Shown: positions 7,830 to 16,161, counted from the stretch's first letter. The stretch: 64,000 nucleotides of DNA from Streptomyces sp. A2-16 (GCF_018128905.1 NZ_CP063808.1:1054001-1118000), one strand, 5' to 3'. Numbers and translations: made by a program. The notes: generated by a model not told the origin, from the letters alone.

Positions 7830-8999
7830 TCAGTACTTGCGGCCGGCGTTCACCGGCGCTCCGTGCCGTGGCCCGTAGGGCGCGTGCTCCAGCCAGGAAC
7901 CGCACCACGGCAGCACCGGCGCGAGCGCGGCCGCCGCCCGCTGACGGGCCCGGACGATCCGGCGCCGGGGCCGCAGATGGTCCAGCGCGGCACCGGCCGC
8001 GGCACTGTTGAACAGCGCCGCGGACCGCCGTACGTCGGCGAAGTCCTCGACCGTCCCGTCCACGACGGCCCGCGCCGCGGCCGCCGCGTCCGCGATACCG
8101 CTGTTCATGCCCCGCGCCCCGAACGGCGGGAAGAGATGCGCCGCCTCCCCCACGAGCAGCACCCGCCGGTACGGATCGGTGAACGAGGCGGCCACCTTGC
8201 GCAGGAAGCGGTACGTCGACACCCACAGGATCCGCTCGCCGTAACCCTCGCCCACGACCGCCGGCAGCCAGCGCCGTACGGCCTCCTCGGTCCCGAACTC
8301 CTCCTCCGTGTCGTCGTCCCGGCACTGGAGATCGACCTGGAAGCCCCCGGTGAACGGCACCCGCATCACACTGCGCCCGCCCACGCCCGGATGCTCGTAA
8401 TGGAAGACCCGCTCGGCCGGCGGCTCGGCACCCGGCAGGTGGGCCACGTCGACGACCACATGGAACCCCGCGCCCCGCTCGCCCTCCATCGCGATGCCCA
8501 GCGCGTCCCGCACCGCGGACCGGGCGCCGTCGGCGGCCACGGCGTACTCGCAGCTCCACTCCCTGCCGTCCCCGCAGCCCAGCCGGACCCCGGTCGCCGA
8601 CGTGCGGACGTCCAGCACCCGTGCCTCCCACACGAACTCCACGCCCGCCCGCTCGCAGGCGGCCCGCAGGAAGCGCTCGGTGTCCACCTGGCGCAGGCTG
8701 GTGAACGGCGGCGGGCCCGGCGCGGGCGGATGGGTGCGGCAGTACACCTCGCGCCCCCGGTACAGGGTCCTCCTGGTCCGCCAGGTCTGCCCGTACGCGG
8801 TGATCTCGCCGGCCAGCCCCCGCTGCATCCCGTCGAGCAGGGCGAGGGTCTCGCGGTGCACGAACAGGGCCCGGCTGCCCGGCCGTTCACGGTCCTTCGG
8901 GTCCGCCTCCAGCAGCACGACCTCCCGCCCGCGCGCCCGCAGCGCGAGCGCCGCCGACAGGCCCACGGGCCCGGCGCCGACCACCACGACCGGACTCAC
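7830..8999 (-). CDS. FAD-dependent aromatic monooxygenase-like protein
   Basis: The 389-residue product resembles group A flavin hydroxylases (p-hydroxybenzoate hydroxylase/MhpA type). It has an N-terminal Rossmann motif VVVGAGPVGLSAALALRARG, the DG-type segment AVAADGARSAVRDALG, and the FAD-ribityl motif region VGEAAHLFPPFGARGMNSG. In the last motif the usual Asp of GDAAH is Glu (E285) and the usual GGQG is GARG, both unusual. It lacks the C-terminal thioredoxin-like domain of larger hydroxylases. GTG 8999 was chosen because it makes GTGA with the stop of the upstream ligase. A ring or amino-group hydroxylation of an aminobenzoate is inferred from context, not from sequence. Confidence 0.85.
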   Translation of the reverse strand: MSPVVVVGAGPVGLSAALALRARGREVVLLEADPKDRERPGSRALFVHRETLALLDGMQRGLAGEITAYGQTWRTRRTLYRGREVYCRTHPPAPGPPPFTSLRQVDTERFLRAACERAGVEFVWEARVLDVRTSATGVRLGCGDGREWSCEYAVAADGARSAVRDALGIAMEGERGAGFHVVVDVAHLPGAEPPAERVFHYEHPGVGGRSVMRVPFTGGFQVDLQCRDDDTEEEFGTEEAVRRWLPAVVGEGYGERILWVSTYRFLRKVAASFTDPYRRVLLVGEAAHLFPPFGARGMNSGIADAAAAARAVVDGTVEDFADVRRSAALFNSAAAGAALDHLRPRRRIVRARQRAAAALAPVLPWCGSWLEHAPYGPRHGAPVNAGRKY

Positions 9000-10558
9000 G
9001 CGCGCGCACCCTCCGCGAGCATCCGGCTGATCTCCACCCGCTTCACCTTCCAGGTCGCGGTCATCGGCAGCTCCTCGAACCGCCACTGCCGCGGCTCGGC
9101 CATCGCCGGCAGATCCGCCGTCGCCGCCCGCCAGCGCGCGGGGTCCAGCGGCCGCTCCCCGCGCACGCACACCACCGGCACCGGCTCCCGGTCGGCGCCC
9201 GGCACGATCACGACCTCCCGCAGCTCCTCCAGACGCTCCATCAGGGTGTCCTCGACCTCCAGATTGCTGTGCACCGAGTCGATCTGGTCGATCTCCCGGT
9301 CGATCAGATGCAGGGTGCCCAGGCGATCTCGGTAGCCCATGTCGCCCATCTCCCACCAGCCGTCGTGCAGTTGACGGTCGTAGCGGTCCTGGGAGCCGAG
9401 GTAGGTCAGGATGCGGCCCCGGGTCCGGGCCTCGATGCGGCCGCTCCTGCCCGCGCCCAGCCGCTCACCGCCCGGCCCCGTCACCCGCACGCGCGTGAAG
9501 CCGGGTATGCCGAACCCGACCCGCCGCCCGTCCGCGCGCGCCGCACTGCGCCGGGTGAACCACTGGAAGGCCACCGGGCCCGTCTCGCTCTGCCCGTACA
9601 GCTGGATCAGCCAGGGCGCACGGCGCTTCGAGGCGTTCAGCAGCCGCCGAACCGTGCGCGGGTGGATCGCGTCGAACGTCGAGCCGTACGACCGCACCCG
9701 GGACAGCGGGGCACCGGGCGCGTCGGCCAGCTCCTCCCACAGCACGAAGGTGTTGGGGTGCGTCTCCACGATGCCGGGCCGGTGCCGGGTGAGCAGCGGA
9801 CCCACGGCGGCCGGATCGGGGTCGGTGATCAGCACCAGCGGGCTCCCGAAGTGCAGCAGGACGCCGAGCAGATGGTAGAAGCGCGAGTGCACGAACGACA
9901 TGTGCAGCGCCGCGGTCTCCCCGCGCGTCGGCCAGCCCATCGCCTTCTGCGGTACGAGCCGGTTCCACATGGTGTTCGCGCAGTGCACGGCGAGCTTGGG
10001 CAGGCCGGTGGTGCCCGAACTGTGGGTGATCAGCGCCGGTTCGCGCGGGTGCAGGCGCACGGGAGGCGGGACCTCGCAGCCCGCGTACCTCTCCAGGGGC
10101 TCGGCTCCCGGCGCGGCGTCCACGGACAGCACCTGCCGCACCCGGAGGCCGACGCCCTTCAGCGGCCCTTCCAGCTTGGCCCGGTCGGTGACCAGCCACG
10201 GCTGCCCGAGCCGCTCGATCAGCTCCCCGGCCACCTCACCGGCCAGGCCGGGGGAGAGCAGCACGGGCACCGCCCCGATCCGGGAGACCGCGCAGGTCAG
10301 CAGCACGATGTCGACGTTGTCCGTCTTGTGCACGACCACCTGTTCCGAGGGCCGCACCCCCGCCTCCCACAGCCGCCCGGACAGCTCCTCGACGACCTCC
10401 GCCAGCGCCGGGTAGGTCAGATCGACACCGAGGGCGGGGTGGGTGTCCAGCGGCCGGTCCAGGGTGACGAACACCGTGCCGTGCCGGTCGGCCGCCCGGC
10501 GGAACACCGGGCCCAGGTAGAACCCCCGGTCGGTGAAGGGGAGTTGCTGCTCTCGCAT
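8996..10558 (-). CDS. AMP-dependent synthetase/ligase
   Basis: This 520-residue adenylate-forming enzyme carries the P-loop LITHSSGTTGLPKLAVH, the YGQSETGP (A5) motif, GWWEMGDMGYRD (A7) and a C-terminal A10-like lysine region TATWKVKRVEI. It should adenylate a carboxylate and pass it to CoA, an amine or another acceptor. No carrier protein gene is nearby. It is separated by 48 bases from the preceding ligase gene and overlaps the monooxygenase by four bases. It is not a close duplicate of the neighbouring ligase: length, N-terminus and motif variants differ, which suggests two different substrates or acceptors. Acyl-CoA synthetase and amide-forming ligase are both possible. Confidence 0.85.
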   Translation of the reverse strand: MREQQLPFTDRGFYLGPVFRRAADRHGTVFVTLDRPLDTHPALGVDLTYPALAEVVEELSGRLWEAGVRPSEQVVVHKTDNVDIVLLTCAVSRIGAVPVLLSPGLAGEVAGELIERLGQPWLVTDRAKLEGPLKGVGLRVRQVLSVDAAPGAEPLERYAGCEVPPPVRLHPREPALITHSSGTTGLPKLAVHCANTMWNRLVPQKAMGWPTRGETAALHMSFVHSRFYHLLGVLLHFGSPLVLITDPDPAAVGPLLTRHRPGIVETHPNTFVLWEELADAPGAPLSRVRSYGSTFDAIHPRTVRRLLNASKRRAPWLIQLYGQSETGPVAFQWFTRRSAARADGRRVGFGIPGFTRVRVTGPGGERLGAGRSGRIEARTRGRILTYLGSQDRYDRQLHDGWWEMGDMGYRDRLGTLHLIDREIDQIDSVHSNLEVEDTLMERLEELREVVIVPGADREPVPVVCVRGERPLDPARWRAATADLPAMAEPRQWRFEELPMTATWKVKRVEISRMLAEGARA

Positions 10559-10606
10559 GGGGCCGTTCCTCTCTTGCGGTGCGGGTACGAGGGGTCTGCC
10601 GCCGGG

Positions 10607-12211
10607 TCACCAGGCGCCCTGCCGGACCAGATGGCGGCGGAGCTTGCCGGTGGGGGTGCGGGGGAGGGACGGGACGAGGCTCACGCTCCTGGGCACCTTG
10701 AAGGCGGCCAGATGCTCGCGTGCGAGCCGCAGGAGGTCCTCCTGCAGTCCCTGGAGGCCTTGGGGGCCTTGGGGGCCTTGAGGGCCTTGGGGGCTCTGGA
10801 GGCTCAGGAGTTCGTGGACCTCCGCGCGGCCGGTTCCGTCCGGGACGGCCGGGACGACGAACGCCCGCAGCCGGCTCACCCCGGCCCCGTCGGTGACGGC
10901 CACCACCGCGACCTCCTTCACCGCCGGGTGGGCGCGCAGTACGGCCTCCACCTCCAGCGGGGAGACGGTGATGCCGCCGACCATCTCCATGTCGTCGGCG
11001 CGGCCCAGATGCCGGAAGGTGCCGTCCGGTTCCCGGACCGCCCGGTCACGGGTGGCCAGCCAGCCGCGGACCAGGGCGCGCCCGGTCTCCTCGGGCCGGT
11101 TGAGATAGCCGGGCGTCACCGTCGGGCCGCGCACCCACAGTTCGCCCTCCGTGCCGTCCGGGGCCGGGTGCCCCGCGCGGTCGCGCAGCTCCACCTCGAA
11201 GCCGGGCACCGGCCTGCCCACGGTGCCCGGGCGGTTGTGGTCGAAGCCGTTGGCGCAGAAGGCGTGACCTGCCTCGGTGGAGCCGATCTGCTCCAGCACC
11301 GGCGCGCCGAGCAGGTCCGAGACCCGCCTGCCCAGCTCCTGCGGCAGTCCCTCACCGGCCGACACCGCGGCCCGCACCGAGGCGAAGCACGCCTGGTGCC
11401 CGCTGCCCCGGTCGGCCACCAGCGCCGCGTACGCCGACGGCACCGAGTACAGCAGTGTCACCCGGTGCCGGACGACGAGCTCGTCGACGGCGGCCGGGGC
11501 CGGGCGGCGGTCCACCAGGACGGCGGAGGAACCGGAGAACAGCGGGAAGACGAACGCGTTCCCGAACCCGTAGGCGAAGTACAGCTTCGACACCGAGAGC
11601 GTCACGTCGTCCGCGGTCACCCTGAGCAGCCGCCGCCCGATCAGATCGTGGTACGCCTTCGGGTCGCCGTGGGTGTGCACGACTCCCTTGGGACGGCCCG
11701 TGGTGCCCGACGTGTACTGGACGTACAGCGGCGTGTGCGCGTCCACCGGGTGGGCGGCGGCCGGCGCGGCGGAGGCGGCCATCGCGAGCAGCTGGTCGGC
11801 GCCGAGCCGGGGCCGCTCGGCGAACCGGTCCTCCAGACCCGGCCCCGTGACACACAGCGCGGCCTCGGCATCCGCGGCCATGAACGCGTGCTCGGCCGCG
11901 GGGAGTTCGGGGTTGACGAGGACGGCGGCGGCCCCGAGACGCGCGGCGGCCAGGAAGGCCGTCACCCAGGCGATCCCGTCGGGCAGCGCCAGCAGCACCC
12001 GGTCGCCGGGCCGAACGCCGTGACCGGCGAGCACGCCGGCCGCCCGGGCCGCGAGCGCGTGCACCTCCCCGTGGGTCCAGGCCCGATGGCCCTGGTGGAA
12101 GGCCGGCCGGTCCACCCAGCCGTGCCGCTCCGCGAGATCGGCGAGCTGGGCGGCGAGATTGCCGGGGGCGTCGAAGCCGGCCGTGGACAGCACGGAATGC
12201 GCAGTCGTCAT
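10607..12211 (-). CDS. Benzoate-CoA ligase-like AMP-dependent ligase
   Basis: This 534-residue adenylate-forming enzyme reads most like the benzoate/aminobenzoate-CoA ligase group. It has VQYTSGTTGRPKGVVHTHGD (A3), the VSKLYFAYGFGNAFVFPL segment typical of aryl-CoA ligases, EQIGSTEAGH (A5), HLGRADDMEMVGG (A8) and RTPTGKLRRHLVR with the A10 lysine. An insertion at about residues 470-488 reads as repeated GPQ triplets (collagen-like) and corresponds to a 9-bp DNA repeat. ATG 12211 was chosen for the ATGA overlap with the ADC synthase stop. Beside an ADC synthase and lyase, p-aminobenzoate or a derivative is the most likely substrate; this is inference. Confidence 0.88.
   Translation of the reverse strand: MTTAHSVLSTAGFDAPGNLAAQLADLAERHGWVDRPAFHQGHRAWTHGEVHALAARAAGVLAGHGVRPGDRVLLALPDGIAWVTAFLAAARLGAAAVLVNPELPAAEHAFMAADAEAALCVTGPGLEDRFAERPRLGADQLLAMAASAAPAAAHPVDAHTPLYVQYTSGTTGRPKGVVHTHGDPKAYHDLIGRRLLRVTADDVTLSVSKLYFAYGFGNAFVFPLFSGSSAVLVDRRPAPAAVDELVVRHRVTLLYSVPSAYAALVADRGSGHQACFASVRAAVSAGEGLPQELGRRVSDLLGAPVLEQIGSTEAGHAFCANGFDHNRPGTVGRPVPGFEVELRDRAGHPAPDGTEGELWVRGPTVTPGYLNRPEETGRALVRGWLATRDRAVREPDGTFRHLGRADDMEMVGGITVSPLEVEAVLRAHPAVKEVAVVAVTDGAGVSRLRAFVVPAVPDGTGRAEVHELLSLQSPQGPQGPQGPQGLQGLQEDLLRLAREHLAAFKVPRSVSLVPSLPRTPTGKLRRHLVRQGAW
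10747..10803. repeat. 9-bp tandem repeat inside ligase gene
   Basis: Units close to GGGGGCCTT occur about five times in a row within the ligase coding region. On the minus strand they encode repeated Gly-Pro-Gln and Gly-Leu-Gln triplets. The unit length is a multiple of three, so copy-number change would keep the frame. The stretch sits in the hinge-to-C-terminal part of the enzyme, where extra length may be tolerated. Confidence 0.8.
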
Positions 12212-14535
12212 CGGACGGGCTCCTCGGTGGCCGTGTGTCCCCCGCGGGCGTCGGCGTGCAGCGCCGTGTGCCGCCGCTGCTCCGCGGTCCGGTCCGCGGT
12301 GTGCAGGTGCAGGGCCCGCATCTGGGCGGCCGTCTTCAGCAGCATCTCGTCGTACTCGGCGACCGGATCGGAGTCGAGGACGATCGCGCCCCCGGCGCCG
12401 AGCTGCATCAGCCCGTCGGCGAACACCGCCGTACGGATCACGATGTTGAGATCCGCGCCCCCACCGCACCCCAGATAGCCGAGGGCGCCGGAGTAGACCC
12501 CGCGGGCCTCGGTCTCCAGGGATTCGATGATCTCCATCGTGCGCAGCTTGGGCGCCCCGGTCATCGAGCCGCCCGGGAAGCAGGCCCGCACGCACTTCAC
12601 CGCGTCGATCCCCTCCCGCAGCCGCCCCTCCACGGTGGACACGAGCTGGTGCACGGTCGCGTACGTCTCCGTGGCCATCAACCGGGTCACCCGCACCGAC
12701 CCGGTCCGGCACACCCGCCCCAGGTCGTTGCGGAGCAGGTCGACGATCATCAGGTTCTCGGCGCGTGTCTTGTCGTCCGCGGCCAGCGCGTCCCGCAGCC
12801 GGGCGTCCTCCTCCGGTCCGGCCCCGCGCGGTGCGGTGCCCTTGATGGGCCGGGCCTCGGCGACGCCGTCGCGGGTGATCCGCAGGAACCGCTCCGGCGA
12901 GGAACCGGCCACGTCGACGTCCCCGAACCTCAGGAACGCCGCGTAGGGGGCCGGGTTGACCCGCCGCAGCACCCGGTAGAACTCGTACGCGTCCGGCGGG
13001 GCGGGTAACCGGGCCGTGTTCGTCAGACAGACCTCGTAGCTGGTGCCCGCCCGCAGCTCGCGTCCACAGGCCTCGATGTCGGCGAGATAGGCCGCCCGGT
13101 CCCGCACCAGCCACGGCTCGGCGGCACCGAGGTCGGGGTCGGTCCGCGGGGCGGGTGCGGATGGTCCGGGGGCGTTCGTCGGGGCGGGTGCGGATGGTCC
13201 GAGGGCGGTCATCGGGGCGGTCGTCGGGGCCGTCCTCAGGGTGGTCGGCATGGCGGTCGGCATGACGTTCGCCCGGGAGGTCGCCGGGTCCGGCTCGGTG
13301 GCCACGAAGGTCAGCTGGGCCAGCGCGCTCTCCAGCCAGTCCTCGGCCTCCCGCGTGGCCTGCGGGGTGTCCTCGGCCAGGCAGACCGCGTAGGTGAACC
13401 TCTTCAGATGGTCGACGGCGATCAACCGGTCGGCGAACAGCCAGCAGGCGTCAGGGACGTCGGAGGTGTACCGGTTCGGCGAGCCGCAGTCGGCCTTCGT
13501 CTCGTAACCGAAGTAGCCGACATAGCCGCCCGTGAAGTCGAAGGGAAGTCCGGAGCCGTCCACCCGGCGGCTCGTCAACTGCCGTCCGAGATAGTCGAAG
13601 ACACTCGCCGCGACTTTCCGCGTCGGCCGCCCGGCCCGCTCGATCTCGCACCGGCCGCTCTCGACGTCGTACCGGACGAACTCCGCGAGCGGACCGCTGT
13701 CGTCACCGAAGAACGAGAACCGTGCCCGCCCCTCCTCGACCAGGGCGCTGTCCAGCCAGAACGCCCGCGGCGATGCCGCGTACATCCGGGTGAAGGCGGC
13801 CTCCGTGTCCACCGCGCCCGCGATGCGCCGGGTGTGCAGCCGATGGGCGGGAGCGGTCCGCCGGGGCTGCGGCACGATGCGCGCGGGCCGGGGGATCACC
13901 GCCTCGGGCGCAGGCACGGCGGTGTTCTTCGTACGCGGCCTGCGGGCCCGTTCCGCCGTGAGATTGCGGAAGTTGACCAGCATGCGGTGGCCGTAGTCGG
14001 TGAGCAGGGACTCCGGATGGAACTGCACGCCCCACAGCGGCCGGCTGCGGTGCCTGAGCCCCATCAGCACACCGTCCTCGGCCCAGGCGGTGGCCTCCAG
14101 CGTCGGCGGGAGCGGCTCGGACACGGCCAGCGAGTGGTAGCGCACCGCGGTGAAGTCCTGCGGCAGTCCCCTGAACAGATCCCGTCCGTCGTGCCGGACC
14201 GCCGACAGATATCCGTGCCGCGGCTCCGGGGCGGGCTCCACCCGGCCGCCTTCGCCGAGCGCGATGCCCTGGTGCCCCAGACAGACGCCCAGCACGGGGA
14301 TCGGCGACTCGGCGAGAACGGCGCCGCTCAGTCCGAAGTCACGCCCGTCGGCCGGGTGCCCGGGGCCTGGCGAGACCACGACATTGTCGAACTGCGCCAG
14401 ATATGCCCCCAGATCGGGAAGGCCGCCGACCTCGTCGTTGAGAACGACGACCGGTTCCTCGCCGTTGACCTCGGCGACCAGCTGGAACAGGTTGTACGTG
14501 TACGAGTCGTAATTGTCGATGAGCAGGGTCTTCAC
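12208..14535 (-). CDS. pabAB: Aminodeoxychorismate synthase, fused glutamine amidotransferase and chorismate-binding domains
   Basis: This 775-residue fusion has PabA first and PabB second, the order usual in Streptomyces. The amidotransferase part has VLGVCLGHQG with nucleophile C85 and the His-Glu pair in GVQFHPESLLTDYG. The PabB part has ARPIKGTAPRG; the lysine (K565) is the residue that separates PabB from anthranilate synthase, which has Ala there (PIAGT). PGGSMTGAPK and GALGYLGCGG complete the active site. Product should be 4-amino-4-deoxychorismate. Residues about 421-465 form a Thr/Ala/Pro-rich linker coded by degenerate DNA repeats. GTG 14535 follows a strong GGGAGG site. Whether this is the only folate PabAB in the genome or a dedicated secondary copy cannot be seen here. 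Confidence 0.93.
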   Translation of the reverse strand: MKTLLIDNYDSYTYNLFQLVAEVNGEEPVVVLNDEVGGLPDLGAYLAQFDNVVVSPGPGHPADGRDFGLSGAVLAESPIPVLGVCLGHQGIALGEGGRVEPAPEPRHGYLSAVRHDGRDLFRGLPQDFTAVRYHSLAVSEPLPPTLEATAWAEDGVLMGLRHRSRPLWGVQFHPESLLTDYGHRMLVNFRNLTAERARRPRTKNTAVPAPEAVIPRPARIVPQPRRTAPAHRLHTRRIAGAVDTEAAFTRMYAASPRAFWLDSALVEEGRARFSFFGDDSGPLAEFVRYDVESGRCEIERAGRPTRKVAASVFDYLGRQLTSRRVDGSGLPFDFTGGYVGYFGYETKADCGSPNRYTSDVPDACWLFADRLIAVDHLKRFTYAVCLAEDTPQATREAEDWLESALAQLTFVATEPDPATSRANVMPTAMPTTLRTAPTTAPMTALGPSAPAPTNAPGPSAPAPRTDPDLGAAEPWLVRDRAAYLADIEACGRELRAGTSYEVCLTNTARLPAPPDAYEFYRVLRRVNPAPYAAFLRFGDVDVAGSSPERFLRITRDGVAEARPIKGTAPRGAGPEEDARLRDALAADDKTRAENLMIVDLLRNDLGRVCRTGSVRVTRLMATETYATVHQLVSTVEGRLREGIDAVKCVRACFPGGSMTGAPKLRTMEIIESLETEARGVYSGALGYLGCGGGADLNIVIRTAVFADGLMQLGAGGAIVLDSDPVAEYDEMLLKTAAQMRALHLHTADRTAEQRRHTALHADARGGHTATEEPVR
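13141..13275. repeat. Degenerate in-frame repeats in pabAB linker
   Basis: Two copies of a GGGGCGGGTGCGGATGGTCC core (about 13147 and 13182) are followed by diverged GGTCGTCGGGGC-like and GGTCGGCATG units. On the minus strand they encode a Thr/Ala/Pro/Met-rich linker with GPSAPAP repeated. The stretch lies inside the chorismate-binding half just before its conserved catalytic core. Confidence 0.65.
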
Positions 14536-14564
14536 CCGCCCACCTCCCTCGGTTCGTTCCGGAC

Positions 14565-15143
14565 CTATGCGGTCCGTCTTTTGTGCCGTCCGCGAAGGGC
14601 CTGGAGCGGCGGATACAGCCATTTCTTGAAGAAACGCTGAAGCCGGGGCATGAGAATCCAGGTGACGAGAGCCGTCACACAAAGGCACAACAACAGCGTG
14701 CGGATCAGCGGATTGAGTCCGCCGAGATAAGGAAGAACGATCAGATTGAACAGGAGTACCGGCGGAAAAACCGCGCTCATGTTCACGAACCACATTTTCC
14801 ATTTCGCCGGCGGGGCGGGCGGCCGAGGTGCGGTGGTCTGGGAGTCGAACCACGTCCTGGAGCCGCGCACGCTTCTGCGCTCCGTCTGCCGGGCGCAGCC
14901 CACCGCCCGGGCGTCCCACTGGGTCCGGGCGGGCGAATCCTCCCAGGCCCGGGCCGTCCCCTCGCTGGCGAAGCGATAGACGACATGCCACTCCGCCTCT
15001 CGGTCGGCAAGAACACCACCCCCCAGGAAGCCCGGCTGCCGCGCACTCGCGGCCAGCATGGCCCACCCCCAGGAGTGGAAGTCGGCCTCACGGCCCGGCA
15101 CCACGTGATAGGCCACGGTGACGGTGACGGGATTACTGCTCAC
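14565..15143 (-). CDS. ABM-domain (antibiotic biosynthesis monooxygenase-like) membrane protein
   Basis: This 192-residue protein joins an N-terminal dimeric alpha-beta barrel/ABM-like domain (about residues 5-95: VTVTVAYHVVPGREADFHSW, then PGFLGGGVL and EWHVVYRF) to two transmembrane helices (about VFPPVLLFNLIVLPYL and IRTLLLCLCVTALVTWIL) with a basic C-terminus. ABM domains can oxidise polyphenols without cofactor, but many have unknown roles. It is the first gene of the p-aminobenzoate cluster and lies 29 bases before pabAB. The GTG start has no Shine-Dalgarno site; a -10-like TATACG five bases upstream suggests a leaderless transcript. The membrane location may tie the pathway to export or to a lipophilic product. 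Confidence 0.8.
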   Translation of the reverse strand: MSSNPVTVTVAYHVVPGREADFHSWGWAMLAASARQPGFLGGGVLADREAEWHVVYRFASEGTARAWEDSPARTQWDARAVGCARQTERRSVRGSRTWFDSQTTAPRPPAPPAKWKMWFVNMSAVFPPVLLFNLIVLPYLGGLNPLIRTLLLCLCVTALVTWILMPRLQRFFKKWLYPPLQALRGRHKRRTA

Positions 15144-15148
15144 CCCGT

Positions 15149-15191
15149 CGTATACGCAGCACCTTCACGGTTCGTTCAAATATTCAACGAA
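15149..15191 (-). promoter_or_regulatory. Probable leaderless promoter with operator for p-aminobenzoate cluster
   Basis: Reading the minus strand, TTGAAC (15179-15174) and TATACG (15154-15149) form a possible -35/-10 pair with a long 19-base spacer, and the GTG start at 15143 lies five bases past the -10. A 21-bp imperfect palindrome, TTCGTTCAA-ATA-TTCAACGAA (15171-15191), overlaps the -35. The surrounding 100 bases are AT-rich for this genome. A local regulator gene is not present. Confidence 0.5.
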
Positions 15192-15285
15192 GCTTTCTTC
15201 GGCTGTCCGGATCGTGACTCTTTATCGGTTTTCGGTCGGCATGACTTGCTCTGCCGAGTTGTACCGGCGGTAACTCGATCAAAGC

Positions 15286-16161
15286 TCACGGAATTCGGGA
15301 AGCGGATTGCGGAGCGTTATTCGCCGGGGCCTCACCGAACCTGGCCAGCGCCAACGCCCCCGCGACGGCCACCGCGAAACCCAGCACCGCCACCCACGCC
15401 AGCCCCTCCCGGGTGCGGTCCCCGAGCCACACCACCCCGACCAGTGCGGGCCCGATCGTCTCCCCGATCACCATCCCGGCGGTCGCCGCGGTCACCGACC
15501 CCCGCTGCAGCGCGGAGGTCAGCGACAGAAAGGCCGCAGCACCACCGACGAGAAGCGCGTACGTCGCCGGGTTGGCCAGCAGCTCCGACGGCGCGAGGGA
15601 GTCGATCAACCGCACCGCCACCTCGACCACCCCGAACCCGAACCCGGCCCCCAGCCCGAGCGTCAGCGCCCGCCCCCGCTCCGGCAGTCGCCCACCCAGC
15701 AGCGCGAGCGCCAGCACGGCCAGCGCCGTCCCGAGCATCACGTACTTCAAGGCCGCGGGGCCGGCCTGGTCGCCCTCCGTCCCCGACGCGATCCCCAGCA
15801 GCGCCATCCCCGCGCACACGACCCCCACCGCGCCCCACTCGCTCCCGCTCAGCCGGACCCGCAGCAGCCGCGCCGACACCACCGCGGTCACCGCGAGACT
15901 CGACGCGAGCGCCGCGCCGACCGCGTAGATCGGGACCGACCGCAGTGCGGCGATCTGCAGCAGGAACCCCAGCCCGTCCAGGGCCAGTCCCGCCAGATAT
16001 CGCCACTGCCGCACCGCTCGCAGGAACAGCGTGACCGCGAACGCCGTCCCCTCGCGGTCACCGCCGTCCGCGTCCGCCGCTCGCGCCGCCATCGCCTGCA
16101 ACACGGTGGCCGTTCCGAAGCAGACCGAGGCACCGAGCGCGCACACCATTCCAAAGAGCAC
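15286..16161 (-). CDS. EamA/DMT-type integral membrane transporter
   Basis: This 291-residue protein is almost entirely hydrophobic, with eight to ten predicted helices in two similar halves, as in drug/metabolite transporter (EamA-like) proteins. The N-terminus MLFGMVCALGASVCFGTATVLQ and the central PIYAVGAALASSLAVTAVVSARLLRVRLSGSEW are typical of the actinobacterial DMT group. The substrate is unknown. The GTG start at 16161 is preceded by AAGG at suitable spacing. It lies 142 bases downstream of the start of the p-aminobenzoate cluster on the same strand, so it could be read with the cluster only from an upstream promoter; a link to product export is possible but unproven. Confidence 0.82.
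   Translation of the reverse strand: MLFGMVCALGASVCFGTATVLQAMAARAADADGGDREGTAFAVTLFLRAVRQWRYLAGLALDGLGFLLQIAALRSVPIYAVGAALASSLAVTAVVSARLLRVRLSGSEWGAVGVVCAGMALLGIASGTEGDQAGPAALKYVMLGTALAVLALALLGGRLPERGRALTLGLGAGFGFGVVEVAVRLIDSLAPSELLANPATYALLVGGAAAFLSLTSALQRGSVTAATAGMVIGETIGPALVGVVWLGDRTREGLAWVAVLGFAVAVAGALALARFGEAPANNAPQSASRIP

Noticed and set aside
9269..12478. A plus-strand open frame of about 1069 codons
   Set aside because: It runs opposite two clear AMP-ligase genes, has no recognisable domain, and its composition (His/Arg/Gln/Pro/Gly-rich) is what antisense reading of high-GC genes gives.
12208..14535. Anthranilate or ADIC synthase (TrpE/PhzE-like) as the identity of the fused enzyme
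   Set aside because: The motif is PIKGT with Lys, as in PabB, not PIAGT; the amidotransferase is N-terminal, unlike PhzE.
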